DNA of 6,559 bases from an uncultured Clostridia bacterium (GCA_946186175.1 CAMHMG010000171.1:1-6559); one strand, 5' to 3'. Shown: positions 1 to 6,491, counted from the first letter of the stretch. The notes: a model not told the origin generated them from the letters alone. Numbers and translations are program-made.

Positions 1-35
1 AAAAAGACTCAGTCGGAGCTTGAACTCCGACTGAG
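1..35 (-). terminator. Intrinsic terminator after the spoIIQ-like gene
   Basis: Read on the minus strand, CTCAGTCGGAG (35-25) pairs perfectly with CTCCGACTGAG (18-8) around a 6-nt loop. The 11-bp GC-rich stem is followed by TCTTTTT at the window edge. It starts 12 nt after the stop codon of the spoIIQ-like gene and most likely ends the three-gene envelope transcript. The U-tract may continue beyond the window. Confidence 0.93.
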
Positions 36-47
36 CTATTTACGTTC

Positions 48-995
48 CTACTCCATCATCTTCACAGGATCTACCGGTGTGTCGCCATTTAAAAGCTTGA
101 AGAAAAGATGACTTCCTTCCTCTTCAAAACTATCCGTAGGTTTTCCGATCGTTCCGACAGACTCCCCAGCTTTAACAAAATCTCCTTCCTTAACATATAT
201 GGTATCTAACTGTCCATAAACCACACTATAATCGTTACCAAGATATATTGTCACCAGATTACCGTAGGTATTGTCACTTGTCACTTTGACAACCTTACCA
301 AGATATGCGTTTTTCACGGTAGAACCACTGCCTGCTGCAATGAGAATCCCGGGATTTGTCCTATACTGATCCAAAGTTTTATAATAAACTGTGGTTTCCA
401 TGCTAAAGGGCAATATAATCTCACCCTGAACCGGCCATGACAATGTCTTATCACTTCCGAAATCAAGTTCTCCGACATCAGCTGTGACCGGAAGCTTTTC
501 ACCATCATCTGATGCATCATTCTGAGCTATATCCGGCGGATTACCGGCAGTATCACCGGGCGCATTCTCCACCTTACCATCTGTTGAACCCTCAGGAACA
601 TTTTCCGGTGCAGACGTAGTGTCGGAAACATTACTCTGCGAAACTTGAGACATACTTGTACCGCTGCTGTTTCCGCCAATTGCATTATTATCTGTAGCGT
701 TAACGCCTGAAGGATTATCACCTTCCACAGCTTTATCAGATATCCGTGCCCTTTTTTTCATCTTGTCTGCAGCTGATGAATCCGGGATGTTATCAACGTC
801 CTTCTTTGAATCTGGTTTAACAGCGGAATAATCAGAAGGCTGACTAAGATCAATATCATTTATCTCATATATCTGACCATCTCTTCTCATTGTATATACA
901 GCGATCAATGCAATTATTGCAAGAATACCGACTCCCAAAGCAATGTAAAAAGCATTATCCTTAATCTTTTGTAATATAGTAGAATTGTCATTCAT
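48..995 (-). CDS. spoIIQ: SpoIIQ-like membrane-anchored protein with degenerate LytM/M23 domain
   Basis: Predicted 315-aa protein. A short cytoplasmic N-terminus is followed by one transmembrane helix (about residues 16-35), a low-complexity Ser/Asn/Asp/Gly/Pro-rich linker (about 50-175) and a C-terminal LytM-type beta domain (about 184-315). In known SpoIIQ proteins this outer domain binds SpoIIIAH across the septum during engulfment. The zinc and catalytic residues are mostly gone. Asn214 and Leu218 sit where HxxxD is expected, Gln262 replaces the His of YxH, and the HLH motif reads HLFF, with only His296 kept. It is therefore probably not a peptidase, as is also the case for Bacillus subtilis SpoIIQ. 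The ATG at 995 is chosen because AGAGG lies 8 nt upstream; the ATG at 999-1001 is too close to the SD, and the in-frame GTG at 1025 has no SD. Its position downstream of a spoIID-like gene and a sigma-G-like promoter supports the name. A generic M23-family pseudo-enzyme is the alternative. Confidence 0.8.
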   Translation of the reverse strand: MNDNSTILQKIKDNAFYIALGVGILAIIALIAVYTMRRDGQIYEINDIDLSQPSDYSAVKPDSKKDVDNIPDSSAADKMKKRARISDKAVEGDNPSGVNATDNNAIGGNSSGTSMSQVSQSNVSDTTSAPENVPEGSTDGKVENAPGDTAGNPPDIAQNDASDDGEKLPVTADVGELDFGSDKTLSWPVQGEIILPFSMETTVYYKTLDQYRTNPGILIAAGSGSTVKNAYLGKVVKVTSDNTYGNLVTIYLGNDYSVVYGQLDTIYVKEGDFVKAGESVGTIGKPTDSFEEEGSHLFFKLLNGDTPVDPVKMME

Positions 996-999
996 TTTC

Positions 1000-1008
1000 A
1001 TCACCTCT
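1000..1008 (-). promoter_or_regulatory. RBS that decides the spoIIQ-like start
   Basis: The minus strand reads AGAGGTGAT, a strong match to the 16S anti-SD complement. AGAGG ends 8 nt before the ATG at 995-993. The other ATG, at 1001-999, overlaps this SD and so is unlikely to be the start. Confidence 0.75.
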
Positions 1009-1046
1009 GTGTATATCTTTTCCACAGAAGTAATAAAATATACAAT

Positions 1047-1075
1047 TAATATGATAAAAATATTGTAACTATTCA
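1047..1075 (-). promoter_or_regulatory. Candidate sigma-G (forespore) promoter for the spoIIQ-like gene
   Basis: On the minus strand a -35-like TGAATA (1075-1070) is separated by 16 nt from a -10-like CATATTA (1053-1047). This closely resembles the B. subtilis sigma-G consensus (TGAATA, then CATACTA or CATnnTA), though the spacer is one or two bases shorter than usual. Transcription would start near 1040, giving a leader of about 45 nt before the ATG at 995. Known spoIIQ genes are transcribed in the forespore by sigma-F and sigma-G. The rest of the 120-nt gap (996-1115) is AT-rich and shows no convincing terminator after the transpeptidase gene. The match comes from visual inspection only. 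Confidence 0.5.
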
Positions 1076-1115
1076 GAATCCACCTCGAAATTGCTTGGCT
1101 CTTAACAATTACAAA

Positions 1116-2576
1116 TTATTTTAATTGATAGTTCACATTAAGAGTTGTTATATTGCCGGCAGGATCTTTTGCGTAATAAATCACCTTATATGGCTCATCT
1201 TCTTCATATCTCAATGGCTTAGAAACCATTACCTCAACCTGGTTACTGTTATCCTTCACATCTACTAACGATATAAGATATTGATCATCTGATGCCTGGT
1301 CCTTACTAATATCTCTCTGATATTCATTTTTCAAAGCAAGTGTCGGCGCCTCAAGATCAACATCGACAGAGAGCACAACAATGTCAGAAACATTGCCTTC
1401 TGAATCCTCAGCTCGATATTTAATATTACATTTGCCATATGTCTTTTCAGACAGTTCTGAATAATCCACGATTATATTGTCAGCCGGGAGCACTTCTCCT
1501 CCATCATAGGCCTTAACATTTTCCCGAAGCAGCTCAAGAAGATGTTCCTCTGAAGCCGTATCACTCACAGAAATAGTTGTCCTTACCTGGTCAACTTCAA
1601 TCACAGGGCTTTCATCATCCTTGACAGTAAATATCACCGTAACGGATGCCTGTTCACCCTCGCCCCTGTCAACACTGTAAGTCACCGGATATGTTCCGCA
1701 GGTCTGTCCGTCTACAACACCCTGCACCTTCATATATTCAGTTATATCTTTGCCATCCTTATCAAGAACTGTTATACCTGCTGTTATATCAAAATCACTG
1801 TATCGATCGATAATCTTATCAAATGCACCGATAATTACCGGAGCTTCCTTCATATACGGATTCTCAGGATCAGGATCTGTAGGATCCCAATTATCATTCG
1901 GTTTCTTATCAATATGCGGGGTCTGCGGTCTTCCCATCGGTCCATCATAATCACTCTGAAATATCTCAACAATTGTCCCCTTATCGCAGTTATCATATAC
2001 CCACTTCACATCTATTACAGATAATCTCACACAGCCTGCAGACACACTCTCGCCTAGATTGTTATACTCCTCAACCTCAAGATCTGCCTTGTCCTTTGTA
2101 TAATATGGCACTGAGTGAAATAATATGTTACCGGTTATAATGACTGCATATTGTCCATAACAATCACCGAAGAGTTCCCGCCATTTATACCTGTCACCAA
2201 GCTTATATATTCCCTCCGGAGTATTATTACCCTCACCGACTGAACACAGCATCGTCTTAACAGGCTTGTCATACAAGCCACTCTCACCAACTTCATACAC
2301 TGTTACGACATTAGTTATTTTGTTGACCTTAATAGCATATGGTTTCCCATTATCTTTAATCGAAGAGCCGTTATATTTTTCTTCATTTGCCATGAGGTTT
2401 TCGTCATTTCTTAATGTATCGTCAATTATTATCCCGTCATAATCTCCGGTATTGTATGAATCTATCCTATACCCAGACATTGTTGCCACACCCGTATATC
2501 GTTTTGCTGCCCATATTGATAAAAATCCCATTGCTATCATCAATGGGAGGTATGCCAAGAAAAATTTTTGTCTCAT
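1116..2576 (-). CDS. Membrane-anchored YkuD L,D-transpeptidase with Ig-like C-terminal domains
   Basis: Predicted 486-aa protein. It has an N-terminal transmembrane anchor (about residues 5-23), a YkuD catalytic domain (about 79-208), an Asp/Pro-rich linker (about 209-244) and three Ig-like modules resembling the DUF5011/bacterial surface Ig group (about 245-320, 323-407 and 410-486). The active site looks intact. His154 lies in FHSVPYY, and Cys182 lies in SAGCVRL, the variant of SHGC common in Firmicutes members, with Arg184 after it. Such enzymes form 3-3 peptidoglycan cross-links or attach proteins to peptidoglycan outside the membrane. The ATG at 2576 is chosen because AAAGGAA precedes it by 6 nt and the hydrophobic anchor follows at once. 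The upstream in-frame ATG at 2633 lies inside a hairpin arm without an SD. The gene follows the spoIID-like gene by 83 nt and precedes the spoIIQ-like gene by 120 nt. The family assignment is firm; a sporulation role is inferred from context. Confidence 0.9.
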   Translation of the reverse strand: MRQKFFLAYLPLMIAMGFLSIWAAKRYTGVATMSGYRIDSYNTGDYDGIIIDDTLRNDENLMANEEKYNGSSIKDNGKPYAIKVNKITNVVTVYEVGESGLYDKPVKTMLCSVGEGNNTPEGIYKLGDRYKWRELFGDCYGQYAVIITGNILFHSVPYYTKDKADLEVEEYNNLGESVSAGCVRLSVIDVKWVYDNCDKGTIVEIFQSDYDGPMGRPQTPHIDKKPNDNWDPTDPDPENPYMKEAPVIIGAFDKIIDRYSDFDITAGITVLDKDGKDITEYMKVQGVVDGQTCGTYPVTYSVDRGEGEQASVTVIFTVKDDESPVIEVDQVRTTISVSDTASEEHLLELLRENVKAYDGGEVLPADNIIVDYSELSEKTYGKCNIKYRAEDSEGNVSDIVVLSVDVDLEAPTLALKNEYQRDISKDQASDDQYLISLVDVKDNSNQVEVMVSKPLRYEEDEPYKVIYYAKDPAGNITTLNVNYQLK

Positions 2577-2582
2577 GTTATA

Positions 2583-2589
2583 TTCCTTT
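2583..2589 (-). promoter_or_regulatory. RBS for the L,D-transpeptidase gene
   Basis: The minus strand reads AAAGGAA followed by TATAAC and the ATG at 2576. This fixes the start 57 nt downstream of the longest possible reading frame. It lies 8 nt 3' of a long hairpin, so SD access may depend on local RNA structure. Confidence 0.7.
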
Positions 2590-2597
2590 ACTTTCAC

Positions 2598-2643
2598 CTG
2601 ATATATTATGAGAATGTACAAAGTGCTTCTCATAATATATCAG
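2598..2643 (-). repeat. Perfect 17-bp inverted repeat (intercistronic hairpin)
   Basis: CTGATATATTATGAGAA occurs at 2643-2627 on the minus strand and its exact complement, TTCTCATAATATATCAG, at 2614-2598, around a 12-nt loop. It fills most of the gap between the spoIID-like stop codon and the transpeptidase SD. The stem is AT-rich and is followed by GTGAAAG rather than a T-tract, so it does not look like an intrinsic terminator. An mRNA processing or stability hairpin, a translation modulator, or a dyad operator are all possible. Confidence 0.85.
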
Positions 2644-2659
2644 ATGGGTACCTTAAATG

Positions 2660-3850
2660 TCAATTGCCTGATATACTTTCGATGTTAACATCATTATAAT
2701 AGTGTGCAATAATATCCTCCATACTACTTCCCTTAGCAGCCATACAGTTAGCACCAAACTGGGAAACGCCAAGACAACTGCCTTTCCCAAGACATATGAT
2801 TCTTACACCTCCTTCTCTCTCTTCAACATAGAAATTAGTCGATGGAAGATCTAACATATCCCTCATCTGCTCACCTGAATATGATGTTCCTAACACCAGG
2901 CAGCTCTTAACAAAGCCATTATCCGTACTTTCTTCTATCGACAAACTGCCACTTGACAAATCACTACCACTCTTTGCTTCTCCTGCTGCACTTTCACCGC
3001 CAGCTACCGTTCCCTCCCCTGCTCCTTCCCCGCCATCTGCTTTTTTCTCTCCTGTATCTTCCCCGCCTGACACTTCACTTCCTGTTTTTACTTCCCCTTC
3101 TTCTCCTTCGCCACCACCTTCCTCTACCTCTCCTGCTGTTTTCCCATCATCTACTGTATCTCTGCTTACAACAGCTTCTCCTGCAATTTCACTATCATAT
3201 TCCTGCTTTCTTTTTTCAATATCTTCATATGACAATTCATATATATTCATATAATTTACTGCTTCGACATCACTGCTGCTGTCAACAGATTGAAGATATG
3301 CTATCTCTTCACCGAGCACCTCTGCAGCAGATGCAGTTTTGCCAATACTCACTTCATGATATAGTGCCATTATAAGATTATTCTCCTGTTTAATAACTTT
3401 TCCGGAAGTCTTAACAACCGCTGCTTCAATTCTCCCCTCATAATTATCATAATTCTTCCTACCCCACATCTTTTCCCTGTCTTCTTTTGTCAAATATTCA
3501 TAAGACAGATCAGCTGCATTATTACTGCCTTTCTCCTCCATTTCTTTCAATACATTCGTGCGAACAAGCACTGCCTGTGTCTTTAACGCCTCCATCTCAT
3601 AATCCGCAGGAATAACCCCTGCCATAATTCCGGCAACATATTCTTCTACATCTATATTCTTATATATTCCCTTATACTCGATCAGAACATTCTTCCCCAT
3701 ATAATGCTCTTCAATCCTGTTTCCACCTTCCCCAATAACAAATTCCGGATTAATAAAATGATATATGTAGCAACAGGCCTGTGGAAATATCAACAACATA
3801 GCCATGAAGATAATTATCACTTTCAAACCTGACCTGATTCTTTTTTTCAT
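2660..3850 (-). CDS. spoIID: Divergent SpoIID-family protein (stage II sporulation protein D-like)
   Basis: Predicted 396-aa protein. A basic N-terminus and one transmembrane helix (about residues 8-32) are followed by a SpoIID/LytB domain. The family is recognised by the run around VEEYVAGIMAG, EALKTQAVLVRTN (87-99), His165 in LYHE, GKTASAAEVLG, STNF and the C-terminal SQFGAN...HYYNDVNI. SpoIID proteins are lytic transglycosylases that cut denuded glycan during engulfment. This copy departs from the pattern. The usual SEMP before the EALK block reads GVIP, so Val79 sits at the position I assign to the catalytic Glu. The usual GHGxGMSQ reads SCLGVSQ, about two residues shorter. A Gly/Glu/Ser/Ala/Lys-rich insert (about 224-310) splits the domain. 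The ATG at 3850 has GGGGGAGG 8 nt upstream; the in-frame GTG at 3868 lies within the hairpin stem. Family membership is fairly secure, enzymatic activity is doubtful, and a related non-sporulation SpoIID/LytB protein is the alternative. Confidence 0.78.
   Translation of the reverse strand: MKKRIRSGLKVIIIFMAMLLIFPQACCYIYHFINPEFVIGEGGNRIEEHYMGKNVLIEYKGIYKNIDVEEYVAGIMAGVIPADYEMEALKTQAVLVRTNVLKEMEEKGSNNAADLSYEYLTKEDREKMWGRKNYDNYEGRIEAAVVKTSGKVIKQENNLIMALYHEVSIGKTASAAEVLGEEIAYLQSVDSSSDVEAVNYMNIYELSYEDIEKRKQEYDSEIAGEAVVSRDTVDDGKTAGEVEEGGGEGEEGEVKTGSEVSGGEDTGEKKADGGEGAGEGTVAGGESAAGEAKSGSDLSSGSLSIEESTDNGFVKSCLVLGTSYSGEQMRDMLDLPSTNFYVEEREGGVRIICLGKGSCLGVSQFGANCMAAKGSSMEDIIAHYYNDVNIESISGN
2921..3181 (-). 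other. Low-complexity, purine-rich insert within the spoIID-like gene
   Basis: These bases encode about residues 224-310 of the SpoIID-like protein, a segment dominated by Gly, Glu, Ala, Ser, Lys and Asp with repeated GE and GEG units. The coding strand is strongly purine-rich over much of it (about 2975-3145), so the plus strand is nearly continuous C/T. The reading frame stays open. It interrupts the domain between the His165 region and the C-terminal STNF...SQFGAN block, where ordinary SpoIID proteins have a much shorter connection. It probably forms a disordered, negatively charged loop outside the membrane. Confidence 0.8.
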
Positions 3851-3852
3851 AT

Positions 3853-3886
3853 AAAAAACCTCCCCCACTATTATATGTGGAGGAGG
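3853..3886 (-). terminator. GC-rich hairpin with U-tract that contains the spoIID SD
   Basis: On the minus strand CCTCCTCCAC (3886-3877) pairs with GTGGGGGAGG (3868-3859) over 10 bp, including one G-U pair, around an 8-nt AT loop, and TTTTTT follows at 3858-3853. This is a textbook intrinsic terminator shape 90 nt after the glgP stop codon. The 3' arm is also the only good SD for the ATG at 3850, and the 5' arm mimics the 16S anti-SD. It could therefore end glgP transcripts, hide the spoIID SD, or both. Confidence 0.8.
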
Positions 3887-3900
3887 ATACCATTATTCTA

Positions 3901-3930
3901 ATTAAACATTAATAATAATTATCAGGTCAA
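3901..3930 (-). promoter_or_regulatory. Possible vegetative-type promoter upstream of the spoIID-like gene
   Basis: TTGACC (3930-3925) and TTTAAT (3906-3901) each differ from the housekeeping consensus at one base and are 18 nt apart. Transcription would start near 3894, so the leader would be little more than the SD hairpin. The surrounding DNA is very AT-rich, so chance -10 matches are common and this remains tentative. Confidence 0.35.
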
Positions 3931-3943
3931 TAACTGTTAATAT

Positions 3944-3971
3944 ATTGTATTATCAAATTGTAACGTTATAC
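3944..3971 (-). promoter_or_regulatory. Weak sigma-E-like (mother-cell) promoter candidate
   Basis: AATACAAT (3951-3944) differs by one base from the sigma-E -10 CATACAAT, and GTATA (3971-3967) lies 15 nt upstream. spoIID is a sigma-E gene in B. subtilis, which is why I looked. The -35 matches only the ATA core, so this is a candidate only. Confidence 0.2.
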
Positions 3972-3975
3972 AGCA

Positions 3976-6450
3976 TTACTTAGATGTCTTCTTCTTGGCA
4001 GGTACAGCTTTAGGCATCTTAACAGTCACCTTCTCAAGATTCCATATCTCTGTAGCATACTGCTCAATAGTACGATCTGAAGAGAACTTACCTGCACATG
4101 CAGTATTAAGCATTGCCATCTTAGCCCATCTTGCCTCGTCTCTGTACGCCTCATCTATTCTTTCATGAGCCTCACAGTACGAATCGAAATCCTTCAAAGT
4201 AAAGTATACATCCTGCTCAACAAGTGAATCATACAGATCTCTGAAAAGCTCAGTATCCTCATTATACGTACCATTGATGAGCTGTGTAAGAACACGGCGG
4301 ACATTGGCATTACTGTTGTATATATCTCTTGGCTTGTAGCTGTGATCACGCTCGTAAGCCATAACCTCATCTGCCGAAAGACCAAAGATAAATGCGTTCT
4401 CCTCTCCAACCTCTTCAACAATCTCAACATTAGCACCATCCATTGTTCCTATTGTGGGTGCACCATTTAACATGAACTTCATGTTACCTGTACCGGAAGC
4501 CTCACGTGAAGCTGTTGAAATCTGCTCTGATACATCTGCAGCCGCAATTATAAGCTCTGCATTTGATACACGATAATTCTCAATAAATACGACTTTGATC
4601 TTACCCTTGATAGACTCATCATTATTGATAACATCCGCTACTGAATTAATAAGCTTAATAGTAAGCTTTGCTCTCTTATATCCTGCGGCGGCCTTGGCAC
4701 CAAAGATAAATGTGCGAGGCACTATATCCTTCTCCGGATGCTCTTTGATCTCTGTGTAGAGATGCATTACATGAAGTATATTAAGAAGCTGTCTCTTATA
4801 CTCATGAAGACGTTTGACCTGAACATCAAAGATAGAACGAGGATCAACTTCAATTCCGTTATGCTCCTTGATATATGCAGCAAGACGTACCTTATTCTGA
4901 TACTTGATATTCATGAATTCCTGCTGGCACTTCGCATCATCAACGTATACCTTAAGCTTGGCAACATGTGGAAGATCAGTGATCCACTCATCCCCGATCT
5001 TAGAGGTTATCCACTGTGCCAAAAGCTGATTACCATGTAACAGGAAACGCCTCTGTGTGATACCGTTAGTCTTGTTATTAAACTGCTCAGGTCTCATCTC
5101 ATAGAAGTCCTTAAGCTCACGCTTCTTAAGAATCTCTGTATGAAGCGCAGCAACACCGTTAACCGAATAAGAACCGGCAATTGCAAGATGTGCCATCTTA
5201 ACCTGACCATCATAGAGAATAGCCATGCTCTTAACCTTCTCCGGATTGTTAGGATATTTCTCACGGATCATATTGACATATCTTCTGTCAATCTCTTCAA
5301 TAATCTGATAAACACGCGGAAGAAGTCTTGAGAAGAGCTCAATAGGCCATTTTTCCAATGCTTCCGCCATAATAGTATGATTGGTATATGCACATGTATG
5401 ACAGGTGATATCCCATGCCTCATCCCATTCAAGACCTTCCTCATCAACCAGGATTCTCATAAGCTCTGCAACCGTTACTGTAGGATGTGTGTCATTGAGC
5501 TGGAAGGTGATCTTCTTAGGTATATCGTGTAGATCTGAATTATTCTCTTTGAATTTCTTAAGTGCAGTCTGAATAGATGCTGAGATAAAGAAATACTGCT
5601 GCTTTAATCTAAGCTCCTTACCTGCGTAGTGGTTATCATTAGGATAAAGTACCTCGACAATAGTTCTTGCAAGATTCTGCTGTTCAACTGCCTTCTGATA
5701 CTCTCCTTTATCAAATGAATCAAGGTTAAAATCAGATATAGCCTCTGCATCCCATATTCTTAATGTATTAACAACATTGTTACCATATCCTATTACAGGG
5801 AGATCATAGGGTACTGCGCGTATTGAAGAATATCCTTCCTGAACAAAATGATTCTTTCCATCTTTGTACTCAACTCTTACATGTCCTCCGAACTTAACCT
5901 CACACGCATACTCATTACGACGAACCTCAAACGGATTACCATCTCTTAACCAGTCATCCGGTTTCTCAATCTGGTAACCGTCCTTAATCTCCTGACGAAA
6001 CATACCGTAACGATAACGGATACCGCATCCGTAAGCAGGATATCCAAGTGTAGATAATGAATCTAAGAAACATGCTGCAAGACGTCCCAAGCCGCCATTA
6101 CCAAGTGCTGCATCAGGCTCCTGATCCTCTATTACATTAATATCAAAACCAAGCTCATCAAGGGCTTCCTTAACTTCATCATAAAAGGTGAGATTGATAA
6201 GATTGTTACCAAGTGCTCTACCCATCAAAAATTCCATTGAAAGATAGTAAACTGTCTTAGCATTCCTCTTCTCATACTCTTTGTGGGTAGCAATCCACTG
6301 ATCGATTATTGTGTCCTTAATCGCGTAGCAGACAGCCTGAAAAACCTGTTGCTGTGAAGCATCATCAATAGTTCTACGGTAAAGAGATTTCACATTACTA
6401 ATAACTTCTTTCTTGAATGCCTCTTTATCGAAATCTAACTTTCTAGCCAT
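3976..6450 (-). CDS. glgP: Glycogen/alpha-glucan phosphorylase
   Basis: Predicted 824-aa cytoplasmic enzyme, the usual length for bacterial glycogen phosphorylase (GT35). It releases glucose-1-phosphate from the non-reducing ends of glycogen or maltodextrin using phosphate and pyridoxal phosphate. The sequence is complete and typical: YYLSMEFLMGR (about 68-78), DAALGNGGLGRLAACF (113-128), NDTHPT (about 319-324), KRLHEYKRQ (546-554), ENYRVSNAE, and SGTGNMKFMLNGA with the PLP-binding Lys658. There is no animal-type Ser14 regulatory N-terminus. The C-terminus ends in a short Lys/Pro/Ala tail (VPAKKKTSK) beyond the conserved fold. The ATG at 6450 is chosen for AAGGAGG 9 nt upstream; the in-frame ATG at 6486 lies almost at the predicted transcription start. 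It probably forms its own transcription unit and is unrelated in function to the genes downstream. Glycogen versus maltodextrin preference cannot be read from the sequence. Confidence 0.98.
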   Translation of the reverse strand: MARKLDFDKEAFKKEVISNVKSLYRRTIDDASQQQVFQAVCYAIKDTIIDQWIATHKEYEKRNAKTVYYLSMEFLMGRALGNNLINLTFYDEVKEALDELGFDINVIEDQEPDAALGNGGLGRLAACFLDSLSTLGYPAYGCGIRYRYGMFRQEIKDGYQIEKPDDWLRDGNPFEVRRNEYACEVKFGGHVRVEYKDGKNHFVQEGYSSIRAVPYDLPVIGYGNNVVNTLRIWDAEAISDFNLDSFDKGEYQKAVEQQNLARTIVEVLYPNDNHYAGKELRLKQQYFFISASIQTALKKFKENNSDLHDIPKKITFQLNDTHPTVTVAELMRILVDEEGLEWDEAWDITCHTCAYTNHTIMAEALEKWPIELFSRLLPRVYQIIEEIDRRYVNMIREKYPNNPEKVKSMAILYDGQVKMAHLAIAGSYSVNGVAALHTEILKKRELKDFYEMRPEQFNNKTNGITQRRFLLHGNQLLAQWITSKIGDEWITDLPHVAKLKVYVDDAKCQQEFMNIKYQNKVRLAAYIKEHNGIEVDPRSIFDVQVKRLHEYKRQLLNILHVMHLYTEIKEHPEKDIVPRTFIFGAKAAAGYKRAKLTIKLINSVADVINNDESIKGKIKVVFIENYRVSNAELIIAAADVSEQISTASREASGTGNMKFMLNGAPTIGTMDGANVEIVEEVGEENAFIFGLSADEVMAYERDHSYKPRDIYNSNANVRRVLTQLINGTYNEDTELFRDLYDSLVEQDVYFTLKDFDSYCEAHERIDEAYRDEARWAKMAMLNTACAGKFSSDRTIEQYATEIWNLEKVTVKMPKAVPAKKKTSK

Positions 6451-6459
6451 GGTATTAAA

Positions 6460-6466
6460 CCTCCTT
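6460..6466 (-). promoter_or_regulatory. RBS for glgP
   Basis: The minus strand reads AAGGAGG, a near-perfect SD, 9 nt before the ATG at 6450. It decides against the longer reading frame starting at 6486. Confidence 0.88.
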
Positions 6467-6491
6467 AAAATATTACAAACAACCATTAATT

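Noticed and set aside
8..39. tRNA-like string: the minus strand reads TAGCTCAGTCGG then GTTCAAGCTCC, resembling D-arm and T-arm blocks
   Set aside because: The two parts are adjacent and pair with each other as one 11-bp hairpin followed by T residues. There is no room for an anticodon arm or acceptor stem, so it is a terminator.
2577..2633. Longer transpeptidase start at the ATG at 2633
   Set aside because: It has no SD, lies in the 3' half of the reading-strand hairpin's 5' arm, and would put 19 extra residues before a standard membrane anchor. The ATG at 2576 has a good SD.
2598..2643. Reading the 17-bp inverted repeat as an intrinsic terminator or transposon ends
   Set aside because: No T-tract follows on the transcribed strand, and there is no transposase gene or target duplication in the window.
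2953..3375. Plus-strand open frame of 140 codons with many Leu, His and Pro
   Set aside because: It is the antisense shadow of the purine-rich part of the spoIID-like gene. Its Leu/Pro/His composition follows from reading C/T-rich DNA, and the sense frame has clear family motifs.
3976..6450. A functional link between glgP and the sporulation-type genes, for example glycogen use during sporulation
   Set aside because: glgP has its own promoter and a terminator-like hairpin follows it. Adjacency alone does not support a shared role.
6451..6486. Longer glgP start at the ATG at 6486
   Set aside because: It would lie at the predicted transcription start without an SD, and it adds 12 residues ahead of a typical GlgP N-terminus.
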